DNA of 64,000 nt, from the NCBI GenBank assembly GCA_009746045.1, contig RPFO01002002.1:64001-128000 (forward strand). The letters are read 5' to 3'. The notes beneath the pieces are model-generated. The model ran no database searches. It worked only from the letters and a program-made list of their open reading frames with translations, and was not told the origin of the DNA. A program made the position numbers and the translations under genes. Positions 31,201 to 42,400 of this stretch are shown here, piece after piece. The first letter of the stretch is position 1; each line of letters opens with the position of its first letter. This stretch comes from Mesostigma viride (taxonomy: Eukaryota; Streptophyta; Mesostigmatophyceae; Mesostigmatales; Mesostigmataceae).

Positions 31201-33197
31201 CCTCCTCCTCTAACATCCCCACCACCACCTCGTCCTCGTCCGCGCTCAAGGGGAGCGCCAGCAGCCACTGCACCACGTCTCGCCGCCGGCACTGCGCCAC
31301 CAACCGCGACAACAGCGCCCGCCGCAGAACACCCAGGGACTCTGGCGGCGCCATCTGGCAGCACGCGCGCTGGAACAAGAAACCGTCAATGAGCCACAAG
31401 GGGGGGGCACTCCCATGGCAACCCTGTGGTGATGCCGCCGCTGACCTGCCCTCGCCTCCCATGGCCGCTCTATCGCTGGCGTCCGTCTCCATGGCATCCC
31501 CGAACCAGCTAGCTCGATCCGCCGTCACCGCCCCACCATCTCCCGCCATCAGCAGCCGCACCTCCATGCCTGCGACTGCCTCGTCAAGGTCCGCCGTGCC
31601 CTCGCTCCACCCTGGCAGGGCCCCCGACCCTGCCATCTGACCAAGGTTGACTGGGCCGGGGGTGGCCGCATCCCCGGGGGTGAGCCCCCACTCACTGCCC
31701 GCGCCGCCACGGTGCGGCCCCCACAGGAGGATCAGCGCCAGGTCAGCGCGTCCCTGCAGGGCAAGCGCCTTGGGCAGCTTGAGGAGGGGTGGCGGGTGGA
31801 AGCACGTGAGCAGGCGGGAAAATCCGCCGTTGCCGTCCAGCTGGCGTGAGTCGTACGGATGCGACGGCGCGTCGCCATCTGGCAAGCCATGGGCGGAACG
31901 GATGCCCTTGCCTGCGCGGGTGCCGGCAGCGGCGGTTGTGGATGCGGGCCATTGGTCTGCCAGCAGAAACACGCGGCATTCTTCGACCACTGGGTGGGGC
32001 AGACCGGCCGCGTCCGCGTAGCTGTCCAGCGTTGCGTCCGGCACGCCCAGGTCAAGCAGGAAGTAGAAAAACTGGCGAGGAGGAAACGCGGCATGGGGGG
32101 GGAAGGGATGGGGGAAAGAAGCACCACCCGCCCTCATGCATATCCGCACCGTACAATTCCACCAGGGGCATGCAGGGATGAGGATATGGCCGGCACACAC
32201 AAGCATCCACATTAGACAACCGAAAGCGGCTCGATATCCAGAGCACAGCTGCAGCCAGCCATGCCGCATGAATGCAACCGTTGTTACCAACAAGTGCGGC
32301 CATGCGCCAAGGTCAGGCGGCCGGGGGCGTGTGTGAGCGACAGGACACACGCCCGTGGATGCAGGTGGGCAGGGCAGGGCATGCGTCCGGCACGAAAGCA
32401 GGCGGCTGGGCCTTGGGATGAGGACGAGACGGGTCGACATCGATTCACGGATCCATTTGACAGAGAGACAGACCATGGAAAAAGAAATAACTACGACACA
32501 CTAGAGGGCAGAAAAACAACTTGTTATCAAGGCAGAGCGACATCATGCAAACGGTGTCATATCCACGCTAACCCCTGTAAAACTGCGACGCATGCGAGCA
32601 TCATGCCAGCATCAAGTTGGCTCAAAATTGCCACCACAGCCACAACCCCCCCCAGCACAGCCACCACCCGCTACCACCGCCACCACCCACGAGTACAGCC
32701 ACCACCCACAACCACAGCCACCACCCACCCACGCAACACCACCCAGCAGAGCAGCAGCACCCACCAGCGCTTGCTTCTGCAGCAAAGCTTCCGAGGACCC
32801 GCCGCCAAACAGGACGTTGGCTGCTGCCAGCACGCTCTTATACGGGTAGACGTCACACACGCCGCGCGCCGCCCCCCGCCCCATTGTGCCCGCCGCCTCT
32901 GGCTGGGCGCCCGTCAGCAGCCGCAGCTGCGTCAGCGAGTCCTCCAAGCACAGTGTCAGCCGCTCAGTGCCACCTGTCGCCGCCTGGAGCCTCCAGCTGG
33001 CCTCCTCTAGCGCGCGCAGGCGGCGGCGGAACGCCGCCCTCAGCGGCCCCTCGGCGCCCACATCCGTGACGGTGAGCAGCCCTTGCTCTTGTTCCGCGTG
33101 CGCTAGCGGTTGCTGGTTCTGGAGGCACCAGAGGGCAACCTCGGCGTGCTGCCAGGTGGACGTGTGTGTGGTGGGGGGGAAGGTGGTGCGCGCACGA

Positions 33198-33234
<37 letters not shown>

Positions 33235-35559
33235 CGTGTGTGTGTTGTGCATGTGTGAATGTGCATGTGTGTGAGTGTGCACGTGTGTGTTGTGAGGGGC
33301 ATGCGCGTGGGTATGCAAACTAGCAGGCGGGAGAGGAGAGTGAGGGACAGAGAGACGGAGAGAGGGAGGAGGTTGAGAGAGAGCTCCGCGCGTGCCACTG
33401 GCGCCCACATTGACAGTGCATGAAGCAGGCACACAAGGGAAGCGAGAAAGGATGTAGAGATTCACACGTAAGCCCTCTTTCAGGGTCAAATTCTGCATCG
33501 GCTTTTGACCTTTCCAAGCGTGACCTAAGCCAAAAAGGATGCCAACAGTGTTAACACATCTTACAGTCCTAACGTTGGTACGCCTAAGAAGTAAATGGTG
33601 AATGAAACTCTTCTGAAAACCCTTCCGCCCAGCGCGTACCTGCATGAACAGGGTGACCTTCTCCAGCAGAAGTGCGGCCGCCGAGCTGCCACCCGCAACG
33701 CCGCCATCCTGGGACACATCGGCCAGGTGCTCCAGGGGCGTCGCACTCATCAACGGGTCCTTGGCGCCGCCCACGCTACCGGCCGCCAGGCCACCACCGT
33801 AGACATCCCAAGGAGCCTCTGTCTCCTCTACTAGCAGGTGCAGGACGGTGCGGATGCCCCGTGCCCGGCTGCATGCCAGCGAGAGGTTTCTAATGCTGTC
33901 GTCTGGGCTGGTAGGGAAGCGATCGCACTTGGCTGCATGGGCATGCATGGTGGTTGCGCGGGTGGAGGCGACGGAGTCGTGACGCATGGACGCGCCACGT
34001 GTCCACCAAGTAAGCAAGCGCGGACACGGGGGATGAGTCAGAAAGGAGAAGGAAAGGGACAGGGGGGGGGGAGATGGCAGGACTTTGCCACGAAAAATTA
34101 ACCTCCACAACAGCTGTCACGTTGAACCAAGCCTCTGTGCGTGTATGTGGGGTTGGGTGTGTGTATGTGGGGATGGGGGTGGGGGTGTGTATGTGTGTGT
34201 GGGGGGGTGGATGTGATGTGTGTGTATGTGTGTATGTGGGTGTGGGTGGGATATGCGTGTATGTGGGCGGTGGGGTGGGTGGATATGGTGGGGGGTAGTA
34301 GCCATCCAGAGGCACCGCAGGAGCGTTGCGTGGTGGGGCAGGCGGTGGGTGTGCGGTGGTATGCAGGCGGGACATGTGTAAGCAAAGTGGCGCGCCATGC
34401 CATCACTGCTAGCTGCCATCACCTGACATGCTGCCAGCAGTGCAGACTCGTGTGCGGGTGCGGGAAGCCCACCAAGCCGCTGCCATTCGTAGGAATGAAG
34501 GGGACACAAAAGCCTGCACATGCCTTGCAGAGGTTACAGCTGTGCTGAGGGACCCTGCGCATGCCTTGCAGAGGGTACAGCGCGCGGTGTCATGGGGGGG
34601 CACTGTGGAACCCCCGCCGAGCGATGGCAGCCACCAAGCCTTCACCACCACGGGCATGCCAGGCTAGCCAATCAACTCATGCAATCATGAGAAAATAGAT
34701 GACAGGACGTCTTTCACCATACTAAAAGCTCCTTGCTTCCCACCTTCCCCCTGTGAGCATGCAGAGGTCATCTTGACTCATCTGAACCGTTGCACACATG
34801 TGGCATGGCAAGCAACGGCGTCACCGCCCATACCAGTCTATGCTTGTTCAAGGAACAGCAGTAGTCTTGTTTGGCAGAGCAGGAATGGGCTGGGGAAGGC
34901 CGTTGGCAGGTGGTGGGTGCGTGACGAATGCCAGTGGCCATCCGGCAGAGACAGAAAAAAGGAGGGCCGGTTTGATACGGAAGAACTATGCGGCGTCCAG
35001 GAACAAAGCCGAGCCGCCAAAGGAGGCCCTTACCAAGTGGGAACGCCTCTGTAGTCTTCGCAAAAAGGCTGTCGGCCCACTCGTACACGCCAGCCACGTC
35101 CAGTAACTTGGCTTCCAACGGGTCGCATGAGACCGTGCCTTCCTCCATGCACACCTCGTCCACATCTGCGGGACCCGACCCGTACAAGACGGCCCGGCGC
35201 ACAAACGCGGGAGGTGAGGGGCCAGCTTCGGCACATGTAGCATACGACGTGGGAAAGGGAAACGAATGGCGAGAGGAATCGGGAATACCGGAGCACCACG
35301 CACATTGGCAGACAGCGGAGACGAGGTTGTTGTCTAGACACGCCGTGAAAAGCTGTCGAAAGCGATATTCTCTTTCATCCCTGCACGAGGCATCCGGCTG
35401 CCCGGCGAACAGGCCGGCAGCCTTGCAACTCGAGTACAGGTCACTTTCATTGCCTCTTGCAACAGCAGCAAGATACAGACCTATAGGTTCAGCTTGAGCT
35501 AATTTTTCTACAGCATCCATCCGAAAACTCGGATCGATGCTGTTGCCCGCGCCCGGCAT
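28299..35559 (-). CDS. HOS1/ELYS-like nuclear pore protein
   Basis: Exons placed by splice sites and frame: 35559-35304, 35165-35034, an exon ending at 33640, 33148-32765, 32071-31115, 30300-30163, and a tail from 29679. Spliced text follows plant HOS1: LDNNLVSAVCQ|YVDEVCMEE, HAEVALWCLQNQQ, VYPYKSVLAAANVLFGGGSS, QKQAL|FFYFLLDLGVPD, RADLALILLWG and RCHYAEAITAFERY. Plant HOS1 is an E3 ligase tied to the nuclear pore, with roles in cold response, flowering and mRNA export; its central part is the ELYS-like alpha-helical domain. No RING finger is visible at the N terminus. One or more exons between 35,033 and 33,900 are unresolved. The Gly/Pro/Ser-rich tail changes frame near 28,780 beside a G run, meaning an intron or an indel. 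The ATG at 35,559 is the best start. Confidence 0.75.
32630..32750. repeat. CCACCACAGC-type repeat in an intron
   Basis: Imperfect 10-bp-like units (CCACCACCCA, ACAGCCACCA) lie in the HOS1-like intron 32,764-32,072. Confidence 0.85.
33199..33245. repeat. (TG)n microsatellite in an intron
   Basis: More than fifteen TG units, continuing as imperfect GTGTGCATG repeats to about 33,300, within the HOS1-like intron 33,639-33,149. Confidence 0.95.
34138..34285. repeat. GTGTATGTGGG-rich repeat
   Basis: GT/GGGT-rich imperfect repeat inside the unresolved intron region of the HOS1-like gene. Confidence 0.85.
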
Positions 35560-36892
35560 TTCAAACTGCCGGGCTCGTGCACGCGACTCAGGTAAGTGCT
35601 GTACAGCTATGGCACCGAAAACCGTCGCGTGATTCAGAGTTCGCTAGGCTGCATGCCGAAATACCCCATCAGACAATCCGTTCTCTCCAGTCGTGCATGC
35701 TGCCTTGAGAAATAGACCGACGTAGTAGCAGCGTGACAGTCGGCGATCAGCCGACTGCCAGTGCTGGGATAGTTATCTGAAGCACCACAGCAGCCCACTT
35801 CATGATGCTTTTTTAAAACCTGCCATCAAACGGGCAACCCCTAAGAGCGCCAGAATATTGCCGTCCGTTGACTACAATTACGAGTGCGTCTACGCAAAAA
35901 TGTGCCTCTTGAATTTCTACATGTAGCGATGGAGTCACGCATATGTATGCTGTGGGTTACGCGCGGTTGGTCGATTTTAGGAAATGAGGCATGAGCCCGC
36001 AACTCAGGCTGTATGAATGTTAGCTGTGTCGAACGCTAGCGGCAACAATGCACTAAAAAAGTTCAAAATGACGGACGACAAGGTATGAAACTGAAAAGTT
36101 CTAGTTCTAGTAGGTATTTGTAAACAAGATGCTAAAAAACCTAGAAGTTACAAAGTGTCTAATACTTTAGAAGAACAGAGACAAGAACGGGGGCTTCGCC
36201 CCCGGGCCCCCGGTAGTAACCAATATTGTGCCTGTCCGGCGTTTGTGGCCGGTCTCCGGCCGGACACGTCACCTACTCTACTACAACCGTCTACGGAACG
36301 TGTGCACATTTAGGGCCCACTGAACGCGAGCAAATATTCCAGTCCGGGCGACCAACTGGAGTGAAAATCTGTGAAAATCGTACGCTAGTTCCCGGCCAAT
36401 CGGAGATTCTGGAGACATTTGCCCTTCCCATTGCGCTACGGAGATGTGCGACTGAGGCCGTAAGCATTTGTAACCGTTGGGGTAACACAGCGAACACGTC
36501 TTGCACTTTGTTCACTGTGCGATGTTCAGACGGAGGTACGTGTAAATTACGTATGCGTATATCATTGCTTGTGCGTTAGGTTTAGTTGTGACATTTATTG
36601 AGCGTTACGGAAGCATTTATATTTCATTGGTAAGGCAGGGAGGACCATGAGCGCGACATTAATCTATTCATCCATTAATTTATCACAACCGGTTATACCG
36701 TAGGACAATTTACAGTAAAGTTGGTCGCCCGGAGTGGAAGCAATATATGCATTCATTGAGAATATTAGAGGCGGGTGAGAATGGCATGCAACATAGGGAA
36801 ATTAAACCCCGAAAAGAAGAACCTGAAATATATGTATCAAGGAGACAACCATGTATACCTGGCATTATATACTGCTTTACCAAAGATGCCCT
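35560..36892. other. Intergenic between HOS1-like gene and minisatellite
   Basis: It contains the likely promoter of the HOS1-like gene. It also has a GC-rich palindromic GGGGGCTTCGCCCCCGGGCC stretch at about 36,189-36,210 and GCCGGTCTCCGGCCGG shortly after. A 13-bp copy of the dispersed motif is at 36,838. The 117-codon frame at 36,226 has no protein-like features. Confidence 0.4.
36838..36850 (+). repeat. Minimal 13-bp motif insertion
   Basis: CAAGGAGACAACC is flanked directly by ATGTAT on both sides (36,832-36,837 and 36,851-36,856). It is the shortest form of the dispersed motif. Confidence 0.45.
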
Positions 36893-37330
36893 CTACCTAC
36901 ATGCAGTTTCACCCATGGAGTATGCCCCTTAGATCAACCCCTGTCACGCAGTGCGTTACCAATGATGATAGGTATTGGGCATACGTACATGCAGCTTCAC
37001 CCATGCCGTACGCCCCTCAGGTCAACCCCTGGCACGCACCGTGCCTTACCAATGACCGGACAGGTAAGGAGTACCTAGTGCAGTTTCGCCCATGCAGTAT
37101 GCCCCTGAGATCAACCCCTGTCACCTTTCTTTCCAGCACAACCCTTTGGTAAGAAACCAAAGCTTGCCACAAGGCCAAATTCAATATACGCATACGCATA
37201 ATGCAACCTACGCATACGCAAGATATGTATACACATAACATACAGCCTTACCAATGATACTCCCTACCTGCATGCGTTTCACCCGTGCAGTATGCCCCTC
37301 AGATCAACCCATGTCACTTTCTTTCCAACA
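36893..37330. repeat. ~90-bp minisatellite
   Basis: Four imperfect units, at about 36,897, 36,985, 37,079 and 37,265, each with TACATGCAG.TTCACCCATG, AGTATGCCCCT and AGATCAACCCCTGTCAC. Confidence 0.85.
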
Positions 37331-38329
37331 CATCCGTTTGCTAAAAATACACAAGCTGGTGAGCCTCCAAGCACAGTGAAGCCTCCAAGCACAGTGAAGC
37401 CGGTGCTAAGAAACGTTTAATTGCCTCAATATTTACATACAACTGAGCAGCCTGCAGCAAACACCTTCCAACAAACCACTCAAAAACCACTCGATAAAAC
37501 CCCGACAGCCGACATGTTTCGCTTCTTAGCAACGTTATCAACGTGAGGTTATGCCTTCTTTCCCGTCAGATAGCGCCAGATCCCTTGCCATGCCGCCCTG
37601 CAGCGCCGCCGGAGTTTTAATGATGTTATCTACGTTGCATGCCTGTGAGGTGTCAAGGCGCGAGCCACCACAAAAGATGATCCCACCACAAAGTAGATCC
37701 CACCACGAAAGGTATCGTCCCTCGCCCGGGGGCATAAGAAAGGGTCCGAATTCTCCCGATTTCTGGCCTGCGCTAGATGTCTCCTTGATAAAAATTTTCC
37801 CCCTTCCATGCAGGACGCGCATCCCGCGAGACTGGTGGCGCAAACCGATAGTTATGGAAATCTTGACGTAAAGCAGCACACTTTCGACTCAAAGGCCAGT
37901 ATAAACGCTTCCTTGCCGTTGATTGAATCCCACAACACCTGACTTTTCAAAATGCACAAACAACATCATTCAACGACCTTCTTTCACGAGTTCGCATGAT
38001 TTCTCTGCATTCCGCATGCTATCGTTGTCTTCGTCCCTTCGTGCCTTCGTTGCATCCGTTAAAATCTGTTGAAATCATTGAAAGCAACGCTACCGAGCTG
38101 TCCTTTGGCACGCAGCGACTGCGGTCGCCACGACACGCAAAAACCAGGCAGCAACCGGGCAACATGCACAAACAACACCATTAAATTTAACAACACCATT
38201 AAAGTTACAAAGTGTCTAATACTTTAGAAGAACAGAGATATTTCAGATTGACGGATGGCAGAAGCAAGTATGACAGTGGGACGTCTTCAATCCGTCGTGT
38301 GTTCCCGGCTTCCCGCCATGACTTAAAAG

Positions 38330-38974
38330 TAGGGCTGGGACATCCGGGTCATTTCGCGACCCGAACACGAACACGAACACCTGGGGAGAGTACCCGAACC
38401 CGAATACCGAACATGTTCGGTACATTCCCAGGTGACCCGAACACGAACACGAACATGTTCGGTACAGGTTTAAGGTGACCCGAACCCGAACCCGAACATT
38501 ACCCGAACATTTTACCGAACACGAACAATTCATAACGATACACTTGTAAGTAGGATACGGACACCATCGAGGACAATTTAACTGTCACAAAAGAAAGCAA
38601 AATGCTAGCTGTCTTCTGAACTACTGAAACCGATAGAAATAAACCTTCGTACTTTGTTATCTTGTTCATTGGCTGGTACTGAAATGAATGATAAGTGAAA
38701 AGTTCTGCGGTTTGGTACTGAAAAATTCGGCTGAAAACAATAACAACAACCGAAAAGTATGTAAATGTTCGGTACCGGGTCAAAGGCGAACATGTTCGCC
38801 CGGTTCCCAGGGTGACCCGAACACGGACACGAACATGTTCGGTAAGTTTCCAGGGCGACCCGAACCCGAACAGCACATGTTCGGCCGAACATTTTAGGCG
38901 ACCCGAACACCGCACATGTTCGGTATTCGCCCGAACATGTTCGTGTGCGGTATGCGGCGGATGTCCCAGCCCTA
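38330..38974. mobile_element. hAT-type MITE, complete with 8-bp target duplication
   Basis: The 645-bp element has perfect terminal inverted repeats TAGGGCTGGGACATCCG (38,330-38,346 and 38,958-38,974) flanked on both sides by CTTAAAAG (38,322-38,329 and 38,975-38,982). TAGGG-starting termini plus an 8-bp duplication are typical of the hAT superfamily. The interior has two blocks rich in GACCCGAACACGAACACGAA and the palindrome CCGAACATGTTCGG (38,350-38,520 and 38,770-38,945), with an AT-rich centre. It has no transposase frame, so it depends on an autonomous relative elsewhere. Confidence 0.88.
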
Positions 38975-38982
38975 CTTAAAAG

Positions 38983-39493
38983 TGTTGACAGCACATGCGT
39001 GCCGCACGCCGTGCCGACTGCCGACTGCATGTGCCGAGTCGCGAGAATCATGGCCGTAAGAAGACTTACGTGCGTGGCGTGTAGTCTTACGTGCGCGAGA
39101 GTCTCGGCATCGCAGAAGGCACAAGCTGCAATCTAGGTATAGCAACTGCCAGCATGCCGCTGCACCTGCCAGCATGCAGCTGGCAGCGAGCGTTATTAAT
39201 GAACAGGGGGCGATTCAGCCATGTTGCAAATCTGGTTTATTTCATCAACGCATTAGCTCAATGACATTGCGGGACTAGTTATCGGTCGTCCTTGCGACAC
39301 GGCTTTCTCACAAATATAATATAGTTGCTGGTATCCTAGCCAGTCTTCAAGTCCACATTGTCGTCAGAAACAGGAACAAGTCCACATTGTCGTACTGCAT
39401 GGTAGCTCATTTTGTGCAACGGTTACCTGCAAGTCCGGCCGTAAACTTGTGAGGCGTGTCAAGCTTTTGTTTAGTGAACTACGGACAGTCACC
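38983..39493. promoter_or_regulatory. Upstream region of the GT8 gene
   Basis: No gene. It contains small imperfect repeats (TGCCAGCATGC, and GTCCACATTGTCGT twice at about 39,351 and 39,380). It presumably carries the promoter of the plus-strand glycosyltransferase gene; no specific element can be assigned. Confidence 0.35.
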
Positions 39494-42400
39494 ATGCCTT
39501 CATTTTACCGAGGCACTCACGGTACTCTTCTGCTGCCGATGGCTGCCGTGGTACTAATGGCTGCAAGTTTCGCCCTGGCAGCATCCAATGATGGAGCAAA
39601 TGACCCCATAAACAAGGCTTACGTTACCATGCTCGTGGACAATAACGGCTTCATGGCCGGCGCAGCCGCGCTCGGGAAGAGCCTGCAAGCATCCCGGAGC
39701 CGGGTCAGCCGTATCGCGCTCGTCACCCCGAACGTCAACAGCACGACGAGGAAATATATCAAGTCGGGCGGTTGGACGCCGCGTGAGGTCAAGCCGATTA
39801 CGTGCGTCCCCAGCAAGACGTCCACCGTGATGCAGGAGACCGGTCTGCGTACGGTGCCGGACTCCTTCCCCTCCCATTGCACCAAGTTCCACGTGTTCAA
39901 CATGGTGGAGTACAACAAGGTGAGAGCGGTTGACTGAGGGCCGGCCGGTGCCGATATTGTATGTGTCCCTGACTAAGGCGAGAGCTGGCATGTGCGGGCC
40001 AGGCATTGCAAGCTGGGAGCCTATCATCTTGAGGTATGGTTGGTTGTATCCTTGTATCCTTGGCACAGCTCCAGGCTTCCAGGACGTCCACATCCTATGG
40101 AGGACATGGGCATATGCTGCTATGTTATGATGCCCCCCCTTGCGTGAATATGATAGGGTAACGAGAGCAGCGCTCGGTGGTAGGGTTCAGTTGAGAGTAG
40201 TGTGCACTGATGACGGTAGTATGTACTGCGCCCTGGCATGGTCACTTGCCAGGGAGGGGCATGTGCGTGCCCGAGGGCATTGCTTCCTGCCACGCATATA
40301 CAGGGATCGCTAGGGGGAACCGAGCGAATCTTGAGCGTGCTGTACAGTAGAGGTGGTAACTTGCGTGTTCGTTCCATTCAGAAAATCTTCGTTATTCAGA
40401 TAAAAATGGCAATTTCTTGTTGGAAGGGTCAATATGGATACAACATCTTTTGAATTTTGATGCTTCAGGAAAGTGTTATCACACATGCAAAATAACCTTA
40501 ACAGGATTATTCCAAAAATTAATGAAATTAATAACTTAATTAATAAGTTATTATTATATTTATATAGAGAGTAACTTGGTTAAATAATTGAGAGTTACCT
40601 CGATCACTCTTTGCACCCATCGTAGAGAGCTGCTGCAGAAGCCCACACCGTAAAGGTATAGCAGGCCGCACGGCTGTCGCTCTTCTACACACCTGCCAGC
40701 CATGATCCCTGCTGCTACCTCCCAACTGTTCCTTCTGTGCTCATCGCATCTGTCGTATGGTTGTCTCGTTGATATGCAGTATGGCTGACCTCTCCGCCCC
40801 TGTACTTGCTCATTCTTTATTTATGGGCGCCCTTGTCCACCCGGCTCCTCCCTGCTCCTGTCCCTTTTCTGCCTCCATGACCAATCTTCATCCATAGCTC
40901 CCCGAGAGTTCGCCACCACACCCTGTCCCTGAGGCTGCAAGTAGGAAACGTATGGCCGCATAATGCAGCTCATGGCATGTTTTGGGTGGGGTTTTGTACC
41001 TCGTTCTTTAATGCACGTCTTCTAACATTCAGTAAATAATGTGACTGGGTCACCGGCCCTCATTTGATCCACCCTAACACCATGCTCCTTTCGCCCATCC
41101 CTCATCCCCCCCTTCTATCCCTAATTCCCCCCTTCCATCCCTTATCCCCCCCTTCCATCCCTCATTCCTATCAGTCACCCGCTATTCCCAACTTCCATCC
41201 CTGCGAACTGCATGAATGCCCACTGACCCACCCTGCCTTCAACCCGCCCCTTCCTTCCATCCCTGATCCATTGGTTTAGTCTCCTATACTGCTCCTGACG
41301 GCAGACACCCACTGGCCTGATGTCATGTTCCTGTATGCGCCCACCTCCCCAGTGTTTTTGCTAAGGCTTTTGACGCCGCGGTCACAGTCACCTCAGCTGT
41401 CAAATCCTGCGGCCGCGATGGCCTCGGCTGTGAAAATCCCGCGGTCGCACGCCCTTAGCACTTTAGTCACAAGGTCACAAGCACGCCAACATGGCAACAA
41501 TTGACCACCACCCTAGCGCCTAGTGGCAAGTCGCCCTAGTTCTCTTTAGAAGTGATATTGACATCACTCTGCTCTGTGCTATTAATACCGAGCCATAGAG
41601 TTATGATGATACAAAAGTCAGTTAGTTATAGTAATGAAATACGCCTTCATACTTTTGCGTGCAAGGCAACCAATGACCATGCAAGTCGCAGACCTTGGCA
41701 AGTGGCAAGGCCACAAGGCACAAAGTGGCATCATAACACATTTCTACTTTTTGTGAGTCTAGCTCTATGCAGTTTTTCAAAAAACAGGTGCCAACCGTGC
41801 ACGCTATCAAAACGTTACCTGAAAGAAGGAACGCATTAAAGCAGCTAATAAACATTTGGTCACCCGTCACAAGCTGAATCACACGCATTATCAGAATGCG
41901 ATGGCGAGTCCGCCAGGGAAAGATGTTGATGTGATCCTGAATCAGCGGAGCGAGGCGAAGATTCGGGATCACTCGACCCATGGCTTTGCCCTCCGGCTAG
42001 TTCGTTTGAATCAGGTCGGCGGCTGATATTGGCACTTTCCAAACCGCCCTGCAGCTGTAAGTCACCTTGGCTTGATACCAACGCCGAATTCAAGCCTGAA
42101 TCAGGCACGGTGCTAGGAGCAAGGTTGTTGACAGCTGCGTTTGCTGCCAGTGGAACGCGCCTGAAAAAAGATAACAGCCCTCTACCTCTGGACAACAGTG
42201 CCTGGTGCCGACCAGATTTTACCCTATTGTCGCTGGCTATTCCGTGACGAAATACATCAAATTGCTATCGTAACTCTCAGGCAGGCAAAATTCCATTCAT
42301 CTGAGCAGCGCTTCTAAGTTATACCCCTTCAAATATATTTAAGTTTGTTGCTTTCTGATCTGACGACAATATTAAAAATTCAAAATCCTGGTAATCCTGC

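Larger units (their letters stand above)
36146..38238. repeat. Pair of 37-bp direct repeats about 2 kb apart
   Basis: AAGTTACAAAGTGTCTAATA followed by CTTTAGAAGAACAGAGA occurs at 36,146-36,182 and again at 38,202-38,238 in the same orientation. The segment between holds a minisatellite and two GAGACA-family motifs. The repeats could be target duplications or ends of an old element. Confidence 0.7.

Noticed and set aside
33103-33300. Thr/His-rich minus-strand frame
   Set aside because: Comes from the (TG)n microsatellite in a HOS1-like intron; only the part ending at 33,640 is exon.
36226-36579. 117-codon open frame
   Set aside because: No domain, no codon pattern like the real exons, and it overlaps palindromic GC-rich sequence.
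38243-38533. Val/Arg/Cys-rich frame
   Set aside because: Translation of the GAACAC palindrome array of the hAT MITE.
41860-42195. Ser/Asp-rich 111-codon frame on the minus strand
   Set aside because: It starts with TTG and not ATG, lies within the long GT8 intron, and matches no family; it could be an antisense exon but nothing supports that.
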